Below, piece after piece: positions 38,831 to 49,273 of a DNA stretch of 64,000 nt (positions within the stretch are counted from its first letter, which is position 1; the number at the start of each line of letters is the position of its first letter). The notes under the pieces were generated by a model. The model searched no databases and was not told where the DNA came from. It saw nothing but the letters and a program-made list of their open reading frames with translations. The translations under genes were made by a program, and so were the position numbers. Origin of the DNA: Aulostomus chinensis (lineage: Eukaryota; Chordata; Actinopteri; Syngnathiformes; Aulostomidae); NCBI GenBank assembly GCA_037954235.1, contig JBBMOA010000019.1, positions 16,245,805 through 16,309,804 on the forward strand, given 5' to 3'.

Positions 38831-40870
38831 AGCGGTTGAGTGCTACTGCGATGTGCGCCTGCTACAGAGACCTTGACCTTCCACCGCCAAACCCTTTTCG
38901 GTTCATCCTTGAGTGGATGTTTGTGCTCTACGTGAAGAGAATCCCTCAAGGTTAGTTAGTTAGTTTGACCTCCAGGGGCAAGTGAACCCTACGCTAACAT
39001 GGCTGAACCATTTGATTTTGGCACTGAACAAGCAGAAACTCACATTTTCAAGAACAGGTTGTGAATGTTGTTCCAGAAGCCGCTGCGTTGGAGCTTATTG
39101 TGCTTGATGTTATCAGCCAGGAAGGTAGTTTCACTCAACCAGGTATCCTGCCCTCCCCGAAAGAGATGGAGAACGGGTGCCATTTTTCCATAAAAGCCCG
39201 ACAGATGGTGACGCAGTAACAACCGATGGAGGCGGTGTTAGTGCACAATGCCAGAAAACAATTTAGATGTGTGAAATCAAGCTGGAGTGTTTCCTCTTCA
39301 CAACAAGAGGCGGGTAAAGTGATGAAACATAATTGAACCACTTCTCATGCAGGTTTCTCTTTGACTTGGTTGGTTACATTTGGGATCTCGCGGTTTACAA
39401 GGTGATCAGTTGGAAAATGTTCACTGTAATTAAAAAAAAAAAAAACTGGTTTGAAGAATTTTGAGTTGATGCAACTGGAGAAGACGAGTTGAGGCGGTTT
39501 TGTAATCGTCCAAAACAAACAAACCTTCCTAACAAAATTTCTTCGACTTGTCCTCTCGTGTTCCGTCAACTTCAAATTTTAAGGCAATGGGACATAACTT
39601 TTTAAAGTTATAACAAGTTTTGTGTTTGCGGTGAACTTTTTCCAAGTGTCACCTTGTAAAACACGAGCTCAGTTTAAGTTAAAACTGGAAGTTTTTAAGT
39701 TTGTTTATTAGTTGTTGTTTTTGTTTACAGTGTTGGTGGCCACTGACCTGTGAGGCACCATGTAAACACCTCATGAGGCAAACTGAGGCTAAATGTGCTA
39801 TGATCTCAGGGTTCCAGTTCGACCCCCGGGCCCTGGTCCTCTTGTGGCGTTAAACATCTTTGGGTCTTACACTTGTTTTACATTTCTAAAAGCTTCTGCT
39901 GCCCGCTTCATCTGTTCTTTTGCTCCAAACAAACCACATTCGCTACTGCGAGAAATATTTTCACTGTGTCCAAAGATTTTTCTTGGAGAAGGCATTGGCT
40001 TGTAAAAACAGCTGGTATAAATCTTTTTATGAACTTGCTACAGCTCTGAAACACAGAAATTGATGCCTCACTTTCAGGGTTAAATAAAACGTTCTGTTAC
40101 AAAGGGCCTCTGGGTGGCTGTTTGCGGCGGCGCTTTGTTGATATCCTGTTTCAAGCCCTGAAGTGTCAGTGTCGAATCGAAACTGATTTATGTTGGAATT
40201 ACACTTGAACTTCGCCGTCGTAAGTCCACATCTATTGCTTATTATTAGTTTTCCTTTGCTATCGTGCCAGACCTTCACCACTGTGGCCACACTGGAAATG
40301 ACTGTCTCGTTCTATTTTTAAACCCCCTGTTATGCATGTATATTTGATAGGTTGTTATTCACTTAATGATCAATTCTCAAAAAAACGAGGCTAAAAATAG
40401 AATTGTTTTGTTTTTGATGATGCTAAGCTATTCCTCCCCTGTTGAACGTACCCAAACTGGCTCTGGTTTTCCAATCTGCCCTTCTGGCACAGGTTCAGCT
40501 CCCAGTCCATGACCCTGTCGTCGGCTGTTTTTCCTGTTCACTGTTTTTGTCGATTTCTTTCCACATCTCTTAAGTTTTGCAGTTGCAGATTTTTTTTTTT
40601 TTACTTTCTCATGAATATTCTCAAGCTCCTCTCTCCCTCAGCGTGCAGTTGAGTTATTTCTTTCGATTTTTCTCTCCATATATCAGAATTGTCTTTTTTT
40701 GTTCTCCGGCTATAAATTTGATTCTGTTTTCTCAGTTTATGAGACATTTGTCTTCACGTTTCCTTTGGTTTCTGCAGCTCTCATATTTCATCTTCTTTTC
40801 TCGCTTTCTCGAGTCCTTTGACCTCAGCTGTCCATCTCATCTTTTATTTTCATGATGTCTCACTGTTCCC

Positions 40871-40873
<3 letters not shown>

Positions 40874-40919
<46 letters not shown>

Positions 40920-40921
40920 GC
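40874..40921 (+). repeat. (CA)n(CG)n alternating purine-pyrimidine tract
   Basis: About 15 CA units pass directly into eight CG units with no break in alternation. Confidence 0.95.
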
Positions 40922-41830
40922 AGGGCACTGTAAAGTGAAGAATGTGAACTCTGTAATCTGTTGTTGACCGTCTTCATGACAGTCCTACAGAGGGAGCATT
41001 CACCGTATCTCAGCCAGAGCTGGATCATGTTGCCACAGTTCAATTGATTCAAGACACATACACAAATGAGATATTGATGCACTTTCATTCAGTCAATGCA
41101 TTACATGGGATATCCCAGCGTGACAGGTCACGGAGGTTAAGGCACGAAGGAAGTCAATTTGTTTGCACACGAAAATGAAAATGCTCCAGAAACATGTACT
41201 GTCAGAATGAAACAGATGCCAAACCGTGGAGTTAAAAAGTGGATCAACATTTCTGAGCGCTGATGGTGAAAAAGTCAGTTTGAAATAGATGTCTTCATGG
41301 AAGACAGATTTTTGTAGCCATCCTGGATGGCCAAGGGTTGCCTCAAACCAAACTTTTAATGGATTTTTTTTTTTTGTCACTATTTTTGGATTACTGTTAA
41401 GAATTAGCGTCACAGGAATGGTGTGGAGGAGGACCCAAATGCAGAGACGAGGAGAAAAACCAGGACTTGATGAGGTGTCGTACAATGGCAACGAAAACTT
41501 GAAATTTCAAAGTAAAACGTAACTTTTGAACGCTGGAAACACGAGCAGATATTACAAAGTGAAACCGGGACAAGCAGCATTGATCTGACTGCCTCACATG
41601 AGACGCCGAACTTGAAAACAAACTCTAGTGACAAACAATTTTCATTACACGGACACATTTTGTTCGGCAAAATGAACTCCAAAAATGAATGCCATTTTTA
41701 TGATTTTTGATCATTAATGCGATTTTTATAAGCACAGTGTTAATGTGATGAACCAGCTTTGTTGTCATTCAAATTAGCTTTGCGCTTCTTCTGTTTTCAG
41801 CTGGTGATGTTTCATGCAATACTAAACCCG

Positions 41831-41864
41831 AAAAGTGTTTTTACCTTTCAAGTACGCGAAATAG
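41831..41864. mobile_element. Lone terminal repeat of the foldback MITE family
   Basis: AAAAGTGTTTTTACCTTTCAAGTACG matches the outer inverted repeat of the other copies (AAAAGTGT..TTTGCCTTTCAAGTAC). I see no matching second end nearby, so it is a remnant. Confidence 0.5.
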
Positions 41865-43065
41865 GTGCCAAAGACGGACTTTTGATTTAGATTTAATTCA
41901 CAAGTTCACGAGGAGAGTTATTTTATTTACATTTACAATTTTGAGGAATGTTCTCTCAAATGAGAAGCACTTGTTGCCTCAGAAGTACAACGTCTGTCCT
42001 GATGAGGCCAGAAAAGCAGAATTTGCCTGACAGAAAAGATACAAAGTGAACAGAATGCAGTTTGCTACAATTAACCGGAAATTCTTCTGGGCGAGTGTTG
42101 CCTTAGACCAGAAGGTGACATCACTCTCAACGCTTTACACTGTTACATTCGTTTCCGTATTCATTTCAAAATCATTCTATGAGTTACAAGCCACCAAGTA
42201 GCCCTGTACCAGACTACATCTCAAAGATACTCGTGGTTTGTGAACCGGGACTCCTTTTTTAGCTGCTCCACAGAGCAAAACAAAAACATTTGGTGAAGCT
42301 GTGCTCCGTATTATGAACAGGCTTCCACGGGATCGGAGAAGACATCTTTTTTCAATCCGTGCAGTCTAGCTTTTATGTAGTGCTTTGTATTGTTAGTGGT
42401 TTTATTTTATTGTTTTATTACATGTTGTATTCATAACAGTGTTGCAATAAATGATTTATTTTGTACATTTCATCATTTCATTTCTTAATTCAGTTTTTAT
42501 TCATGCATTTATATTGTGAGCTCTGCGGTTATGTATGTATTAGACAGCTCATATTTTAGTTCTTTGAACCTTCAGTGTGCGTTGGTCGAAAACTCTTTTT
42601 CCAGTTCCAATGTCTTCTGTTCAGTCAACCACATATCAAGCACTTGAAAATTACATTTGATTTGTTTGGAAGGTGCTGTATTGATAAAGCTGGATTAAAT
42701 GATTGACATATTGATTGGTTGATGTGGTTTGCATCACGACGGAATGACATAAGTTCATTCACACTTCCGTGCCATCTTAAAAAACACACACACACACACA
42801 ACCATTTGTGCTGCATGAAAATGTCTTTGATGGTGTGTTTTTATGTGTATTTATTGCATGCATGTTAACCTTCAACTCTGCAACTCTGACTGTGTGTGCA
42901 TGCTCGGAGCGTATACAGACTACGATTGTTCTCTCTGGGTGTTAGCTTTCGCAGCAGGAAGTGCACGTTGGGGTCATTGGGGGGGATCTAGGCACGCTCA
43001 GTCTGCCCACATCTGTTCAAATACCAGAGACCCTCAAAGTCACACAGGAAATGTGTGAGTGAATG

Positions 43066-43067
<2 letters not shown>

Positions 43068-43117
<50 letters not shown>
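43068..43117 (+). repeat. (TG)25 microsatellite
   Basis: Perfect run. Confidence 0.95.
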
Positions 43118-43119
<2 letters not shown>

Positions 43120-43689
43120 ATAGAATCTAGTCTTTGTGAGCACAATTTATAAAAAAATATTTGACCTTTTGCTGCATATAACAGATTCCCACAATAAGTA
43201 ACAGAGGAATATTTGTCATGTTCCTGTAATGTTTCCCCAAAAGGGCAAAAATGCTGCATAAACATCAGTTATACAACTTATTTTCATGTCGTCAGCGTCC
43301 TTATGATTAGAGTTAAAGTAGGACAATGGACCTTTGTTTTGTTGATGCATGTTACTAATTGCACAATCCTCATATATAAGGAACAAAATATGTTCATCAT
43401 TTTCTCCTCAAAAAGCTCCCTTTCATGTCTATTTATTGGCAGAACAACATTGTGTCATTTGTAGTGTAAATGCTTTCCAAATCACATAGAAGCTAACGTG
43501 ATTAGGGGTGGGTTCTGTCAAGGGAAACTACATGTTAACTCTCAGTTGAGTCAAAGTCCCGTATCAAAGTCAGATGCTTCAAATGAACTATTTAGGCATC
43601 AGAGAGGGTCCAGTAAATTTGTCTTTCAGCCGCTCTGGGAGGTGGACTATTCTATGTCCAATGTTAACCATCAGAGTTTAGGTGTAACG

Positions 43690-43905
43690 ACAGCGAGGAG
43701 TCCGTTCAAAACAACGATGGAGGCGCCTGAAGAGGTTTGCGCTGATGGAATTTAGGGAACGACGGCCAGTATTCTGGGTTTTCAGTGTAGCCAGAGGATT
43801 TAATCTAATCCAAGACTTTCTTTTTCCATGCACCTCTCATTGTTTAGCGTCCATATATCATCTTGAGATGTTTGCATAGAGTTGAGAGATGGTAAATTAC
43901 TTAAC
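43690..43905. repeat. Dispersed repeat family R3, copy 2
   Basis: GGGAACGACGGCCAGTATTCTGGGTTTT, GTGTAGCCAG, CAAGACTTTCTTTTT and GCATAGAGTTGAGAGAT are collinear with the 30.7 kb copy on the same strand. Confidence 0.5.
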
Positions 43906-44836
43906 AGTTCAAAGCCCCTGTAACAGCTTTGTTCAGACTACGGCCGTTTTGCCAAACTTGCATTCCAGCCGCTTTGTCACTCCCGTTCTCCTTTGCCTCC
44001 AGATTATTTAGATTAACGTAGATGCTGCCATGGGTAGTCAGGTTCATTTGCATATCTTATTCATTCATTTATTTATCTAAAAATGCACAGTGAACAGGTC
44101 AGCTTTCGCATCCGTGTAGATGTTCCGCAGTTAGGCAGAGGGCTAATTTTCCTCCGGCAATGCAGGTCTTGAAAAACAGTCAGTCGTACGTCCTTTCCTA
44201 AAGGCGGCTTCTGAGACGGGACTGTGAAATAAACCATCTGACGTGTCACAGTAGAACTTCCTAACTCTTCAGCCAACTGTCACTTTAAACCGGGTGATGC
44301 TGGTTTTTATTAATGTCACATTTGATAACCCACCATTTTGTATTTGCTGCGTGGCATCTTTTTTGCCTCAAATTAACATAAACAGACCCAGACATCTTCA
44401 TGCACACACATGTAAACTCAGAAAACTGAGTCATCCTTTTTATTTTTTTTAGCAATAAAAGCTGTCTGCTGCAAACACGCCCTGTTGATTAAGAGGCTGT
44501 TAAAGTGTGTGTGTAAGACGATGGGGAAATGAGTGTAAGGGTGGAGGCAATGAACGTGAGAAGGGAGGGAGCTGAAGATTTGGGTAAAGCTGGAGAGAAA
44601 GATGGGAGAAAAGAAGAAATAACAGAGTCAGTAAACATTCCCATGTGTGGTTGGTGTCAAAGTGAAACTCTTGGAAAAAGCTAGCTGGATGTCATGGTTA
44701 CACCCGACCGAGGGGACAGGAGGTGGAATGGAGGAGGCAAAGAGATGAAATGGGAGGAAGAATAATGACAGATGAGGAGATAGAAAAAGAGGGATAGTTT
44801 TAGTGAGGTAGAGGGATGATTATTATGAATGGGGAT

Positions 44837-44838
<2 letters not shown>

Positions 44839-44882
<44 letters not shown>
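44839..44882 (+). repeat. (GT)22 microsatellite
   Basis: Perfect run. Confidence 0.95.
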
Positions 44883-44885
<3 letters not shown>

Positions 44886-45728
44886 TAAAGGGTGCTCCGC
44901 AGCAAAATCGCAACGAGACTTAAGTTCTGTGCTTGAGCTGAAACACCTGCTGATATCTTTAGTCACTCAACAGGTCAGAACTCTCCTAATAAGAAAAATA
45001 CAAAGAGTAACTCCACAAATAGAACTTAAACAAAAGCTGGGTGAGTCCCAACACGATTGTTTCACTCCTCCGCCCCTGTGTTGCCACAGTCGCGTGACAA
45101 TCCTTCTATTTTTGGGTAGAAAAGCCTGGACAGCCAGACAGGAGCCGAGGGAGAGACCAAGCACACGCTGGTGAGCATTAACTTGTGAACAACAAGCGGA
45201 GGGACGAGGTCACTGATGCTGCTTCATCCTGTAACAGCTCTGTTTTAAAAGCTAGCATTGTTTTGGATCCCTAGATAGTTTTCATCTTCTGCTCCAGAGG
45301 GTTTTTTTCTTCCCGTCTTCAACCTTTGAATATCTATTGCAGCATTATTTTGATTTGATATTATTATTATTTCTTTTTAAAAGCATGATTATCATCAATA
45401 TTACACACAGTACCTTTTATCTATTTCTTCGTACTTGATGGGTGGTGATACACGGAGCCTTAGAGGGATAAAACTACATAACAACATACAACTTGTTAAA
45501 AGAGTTTCATCAAAGCTTGGCAATAAGTCCTCTTATTATCTAGTGGCCTCAAAATAATCACATGGAGGAAACGTGCTTGTTCTCATGACCACAAGTTCAT
45601 TAAATCAAAGGTACAATTTTGATCTGAAAAACAGCACAAAAACTTCAAATATGTCTGTCAGCGCAGAGTAGTTGTAGTTTTTAAGATTAATGTTAAAGTA
45701 TTTTAGAAGAAAGCCATCAAACAAGCTA

Positions 45729-45745
45729 CCCCCCCCCCCCCCCCC
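45729..45745 (+). repeat. Poly-C tract
   Basis: Seventeen C in a row. Similar homopolymer G/C runs lie at 8523-8538 (C), 22510-22521 (G), 48541-48557 (G) and 56625-56643 (G). Confidence 0.9.
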
Positions 45746-45853
45746 TTAAAATCCATAAGAGGACTGTCAATACTTGTGAGGACTCCAGCACTCCTGCTGT
45801 TGGCTCATTTGTATGGTGACAGTTCTCAAGGCAACAGCTGTTACCGGTCTACA

Positions 45854-45868
45854 TGCGCCATCTAGTGG
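45854..45868 (-). promoter_or_regulatory. CTCF-like motif upstream of stbd1
   Basis: The minus strand reads CCACTAGATGGCGCA, a good match to the CTCF core, about 1.7 kb before the stbd1 start. Confidence 0.4.
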
Positions 45869-46184
45869 CCGGTTGGTCGCTACCACACCCTTCGCTCTGG
45901 TCTCCCTGTGTACTGTGTAAAGAACTAATTAAAGAAAGAGACTCGCTGTCTCTGTAAAAGGGTGAAGACCAGGTAACGAAGGCAACTTCTGATTGATTCG
46001 ACAACAGCAGAGACTCAGTTTCATTTCCATGAATAAATAAAATGCACAAAGACGAAAGCACTGATTTGATTATTTATTGCCAGTATGATCATTTGTGCAC
46101 AAACAGGAGAACCACAGAGTTCAGTCCGTGTCTTTAGATGTCTGCCGGTGCTGTGTGTGTTTGTATTGCTGCCTGTGAACAAAC

Positions 46185-46218
46185 ACACACACACACACAC
46201 ATGCCGTTGTGTTTTCAA

Positions 46219-46268
<50 letters not shown>
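46185..46268 (+). repeat. (CA)n and (CT)n microsatellites
   Basis: CA run at 46185-46200 and CT run at 46220-46268 with one T interruption. Confidence 0.9.
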
Positions 46269-46272
<4 letters not shown>

Positions 46273-46560
46273 GGATATGAGGCTTCTCATCTGGTCAAGT
46301 AGCAGCTTCAGGCTTCAAAACCTTCAAGCAGATTATGTCTGAACCCCTGGCATCCGTAAGAATGCGAGCCCTCCTCATCCTGGTGTTTACACTCAGTCGT
46401 CCCGCTGATGCTCAGCTTCCTGCCTCTGACTCCAGCTGGTGGGACACTAAAGACTCTGTCTCCTCAAGAATCTGGACTTGAAGTTTGTCCAACAGCTCCT
46501 CAATGCTACAGAGCTCCATGTAAATACAATGGTAATACAACAACCCACCACCTTTCAAAG

Positions 46561-46566
<6 letters not shown>

Positions 46567-46621
<55 letters not shown>
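46567..46621 (+). repeat. (CA)27 microsatellite
   Basis: Perfect run about 1 kb before stbd1. Confidence 0.95.
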
Positions 46622-46622
<1 letters not shown>

Positions 46623-47389
46623 ACTGTGTCCTGTGTACTCATTGTTTCGTTGTACAGTTTGGTATTTCTTTATTCATTCATCTGGTGGTCAGATCAAACC
46701 TCATTGTGCAGTTCAACCGTGCACTCATCACCAGCAGGCAGGGTTTTGTTTCTTTTCAGTTTCTTTTGTTTTGTTGACTCACATTTTTCCCCCCAATTTT
46801 ATTATGATAATTACTTGATAATTAGTAAAAGACAAAGCTTGGTCCTGACTGCTTGTCCCGCTTGTCCCGACCCAGTTTTGGTCTCTGGACGTGTATCGTA
46901 GGCGGAGGGGAGACTAGAACCCTGGAGGTCAAATCCTCCTCAGAGTGAGAGAAGTGCTGAGTCAAGTAGTGGGACTGAGCTGGCGCGACTGGTGCTGCAT
47001 TCTTGTCGTTACCACAACTGTCCGCTGGATGGTGCTGTTGCTCCAGATCCCAATGTTGAAGGTGTCGCTTCTGCACGGCTGAAGCTTGGAAATGGTACTT
47101 TCATTTGTCACGCAATATAATCATTACTATTTAATTACTTATTTGTGTTTTAGTCAGTTTGCGCCTGTAACATGGCCGGGAACATCCTGAACAAAGACAT
47201 CGAGGGACTCAGAAAACAAAACAAATCAAACTTCAAGACGTTGATCATTTTCTCAGCTTTAGAACGATCAGTCACTCAGCGGTGATCACATCATCGGGGG
47301 AGGCTCTCCTCAGACCGGGACCAAATCGCATCAGGGGGAGTCATTGACTCTGAGGACCGTGTCTTCTTTTTTATGAATGAATGCGAGTC

Positions 47390-47582
47390 CGTGTGATCCC
47401 GTCAGCCAATCAGCGGCGGGTACCTGCAGCCGTCTGCGGCTCTGCAGCAACAAGAGATCATCACTACTCTTGAAAGCGTGGAGGAGAGAGCAGCGGCAGC
47501 CTGCAGCACTCCGAACCGCCAGGGCCTGAACGCCACACGCACGCACCTTAGCGGGATATCAGGGTTTTTACAACCGATCGCG
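47390..47582 (+). promoter_or_regulatory. stbd1: Probable stbd1 promoter / 5' untranslated region
   Basis: The sequence just before the stbd1 start is GC-rich with several CpGs, unlike the AT-rich surroundings. It contains CAGCCAATCAGCGG (CCAAT at 47406-47410), a good NF-Y-type CCAAT box, about 175 bases before the first ATG. I see no clear TATA box at a fixed spacing, in keeping with a CpG-type promoter. The transcription start cannot be placed from sequence alone. Confidence 0.45.
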
Positions 47583-47814
47583 ATGACGCTGAAGAACAGC
47601 AACCCCGTGGGTCTGGAGAGACGCATGGATCTGGCCTCGCTCTTCTGCATGATCGGGCGCCACGGTCCCGCCGTCGCTCTGGCTGTCATCGTCCTGGTGT
47701 CGGTGCTGGCGGGCTTCATCATCTACCGGAGCGTGAGGGGGAAGCGGAGGAAGGCCACCGGGGAGAGAGACGCATTGGTGGTGCAGCCGAGCCTCGGCAC
47801 AGTGGCGTCAACAG
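47583..47814 (+). CDS. stbd1: stbd1 coding exon 1 (membrane anchor)
   Basis: The exon encodes residues 1-77 and the first base of codon 78, and ends ...TCAACAG before GTAAGA, a near-consensus donor. The first ATG (47583) has G at -3. The frame stays open further upstream but without an ATG. A second in-frame ATG at 47625 (Met15) would give an N-terminus closer in length to the mammalian protein. Residues 29-48 (PAVALAVIVLVSVLAGFIIY) are a single membrane span with basic residues after it. The exon is GC- and CpG-rich compared with its surroundings, as expected at a promoter-proximal exon. Confidence 0.85.
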
Positions 47815-49239
47815 GTAAGATAGAAAATGACGTTTTCTAAGCGTTTTATCTGCCAGAACTATTTTTTAAGAATATCCCAGGATGGGGATTCGGCACTGCA
47901 GATGTATCTGAGTAATAAACTGCGCTAATATTAAGAACTAACAGAAGATGAACAATGTTTGACTCACTAGGAATGCGTGGGGGGGGGGGGGCAATCTGGA
48001 TCGATACCGATACCGATGTTTACATCGATTATATGGCTGATCGGGATGTTTTGTTCTTGCTGATCCCTCCTTTTGTTCTGGAGGGGGAAAAAGAACCGTC
48101 TTGAATCATTTTAGCCTTTTTTTCCCGCCATCTTTGAGGATAAATTCACATATCAACACATAATCATGGACCTTCATCCTTTTATCTGCCTGTGGATAGA
48201 CAACAAGGCAAATATTGATTGATACGTCACAGCCGATATCAGCTGACAGGAGCTAAAACTGTCTGAAGACTTCTAGTCAGGTATCAAGTCACTGGGGAAC
48301 CGGCTGTGTTTTTATAGCCAACTATAAAGCAACAGGCCCTGTGTCAGAGCGCAGATGGATTACATCTGAGGCTGCAGATGTGTTATTAGAACAGTTGATA
48401 CATGTGTGCCGTATCAATGACATCCATCTATCCATCTATATCTGTAGGACATCTCTCAAGCCCATTCAACTGGCAGCCGGCGGTTCAGCTAACCTGCCAG
48501 TCTACACACACCAAGCATTAAGTATTTTTACAAATACATTGGGGGGGGGGGGGGGGGCTCCAGGAACCGTTCTGTCCCGTCATTCTTTCTGATTCTTCTG
48601 GAACTCTAGTCATCGGAACTTGGTGCCTCCTCTGCTCACTTTGTTCATGAGTTGTGGACGTGATTTAGAGAAGTTCTGAAAAGTGGTTATAAATGTCCAC
48701 GGATGACGCCGTGAAAGTTTTACAAGAAATGTAAGAATTGGTCAAATTATGTGGCTGATACGATGACTTCAGATGCATTTTTTTGAGGGGCTAATGTGCT
48801 TTGTTTACTTTTCTTTTAATTTATGTCTCAGCTACTTTTGCAATGACATAAACCTTCTGAAATCATGGCAGCGCACTGAGAGAATACTACATTCATCGAG
48901 AAATAGTGTAGTGTATTCTGTATGTACTCTGATAGCCCGCAGAGAGGGAGACTTTTTACAAGGCTGTTGTGTGATATTGGTTTATTTTATCTCTGTATAC
49001 TTAATAAATTATGTCCAGGTAGATGATGAGGATGTGATTATAGGACACAACACCGTTGGTCCACTAGAATACTGCAGCTAAACTTGACTAAACAAAGTAA
49101 ATCGGGGCACATTTTCTCCACGTCACTTTGCATCTTTAATAATTACATTCAATGTTCTGTCTTACGTCAGACCTTAGTGACGAGGACTCATCAGCAGTTC
49201 AACAGGAGGAAGCGGATCATCTCCAAATCAGGCGACGTC

Positions 49240-49273
<34 letters not shown>

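Larger units (their letters stand above)
30881..47389. other. Non-coding region upstream of stbd1
   Basis: It contains R2 copy 2, the 36.1 and 38.6 kb SINEs, the lone MITE end, R3 copy 2, many dinucleotide tracts and two of the CTCF-like motifs. Imperfect GT and CA tracts at 31578-31602 and 31717-31746 face each other. No protein-coding exon is supported. Confidence 0.55.

Noticed and set aside
47478..47582. Upstream extension of the stbd1 frame
   Set aside because: The frame is open but begins at GTG, not ATG; the first ATG is at 47583, so this is more likely 5' UTR.
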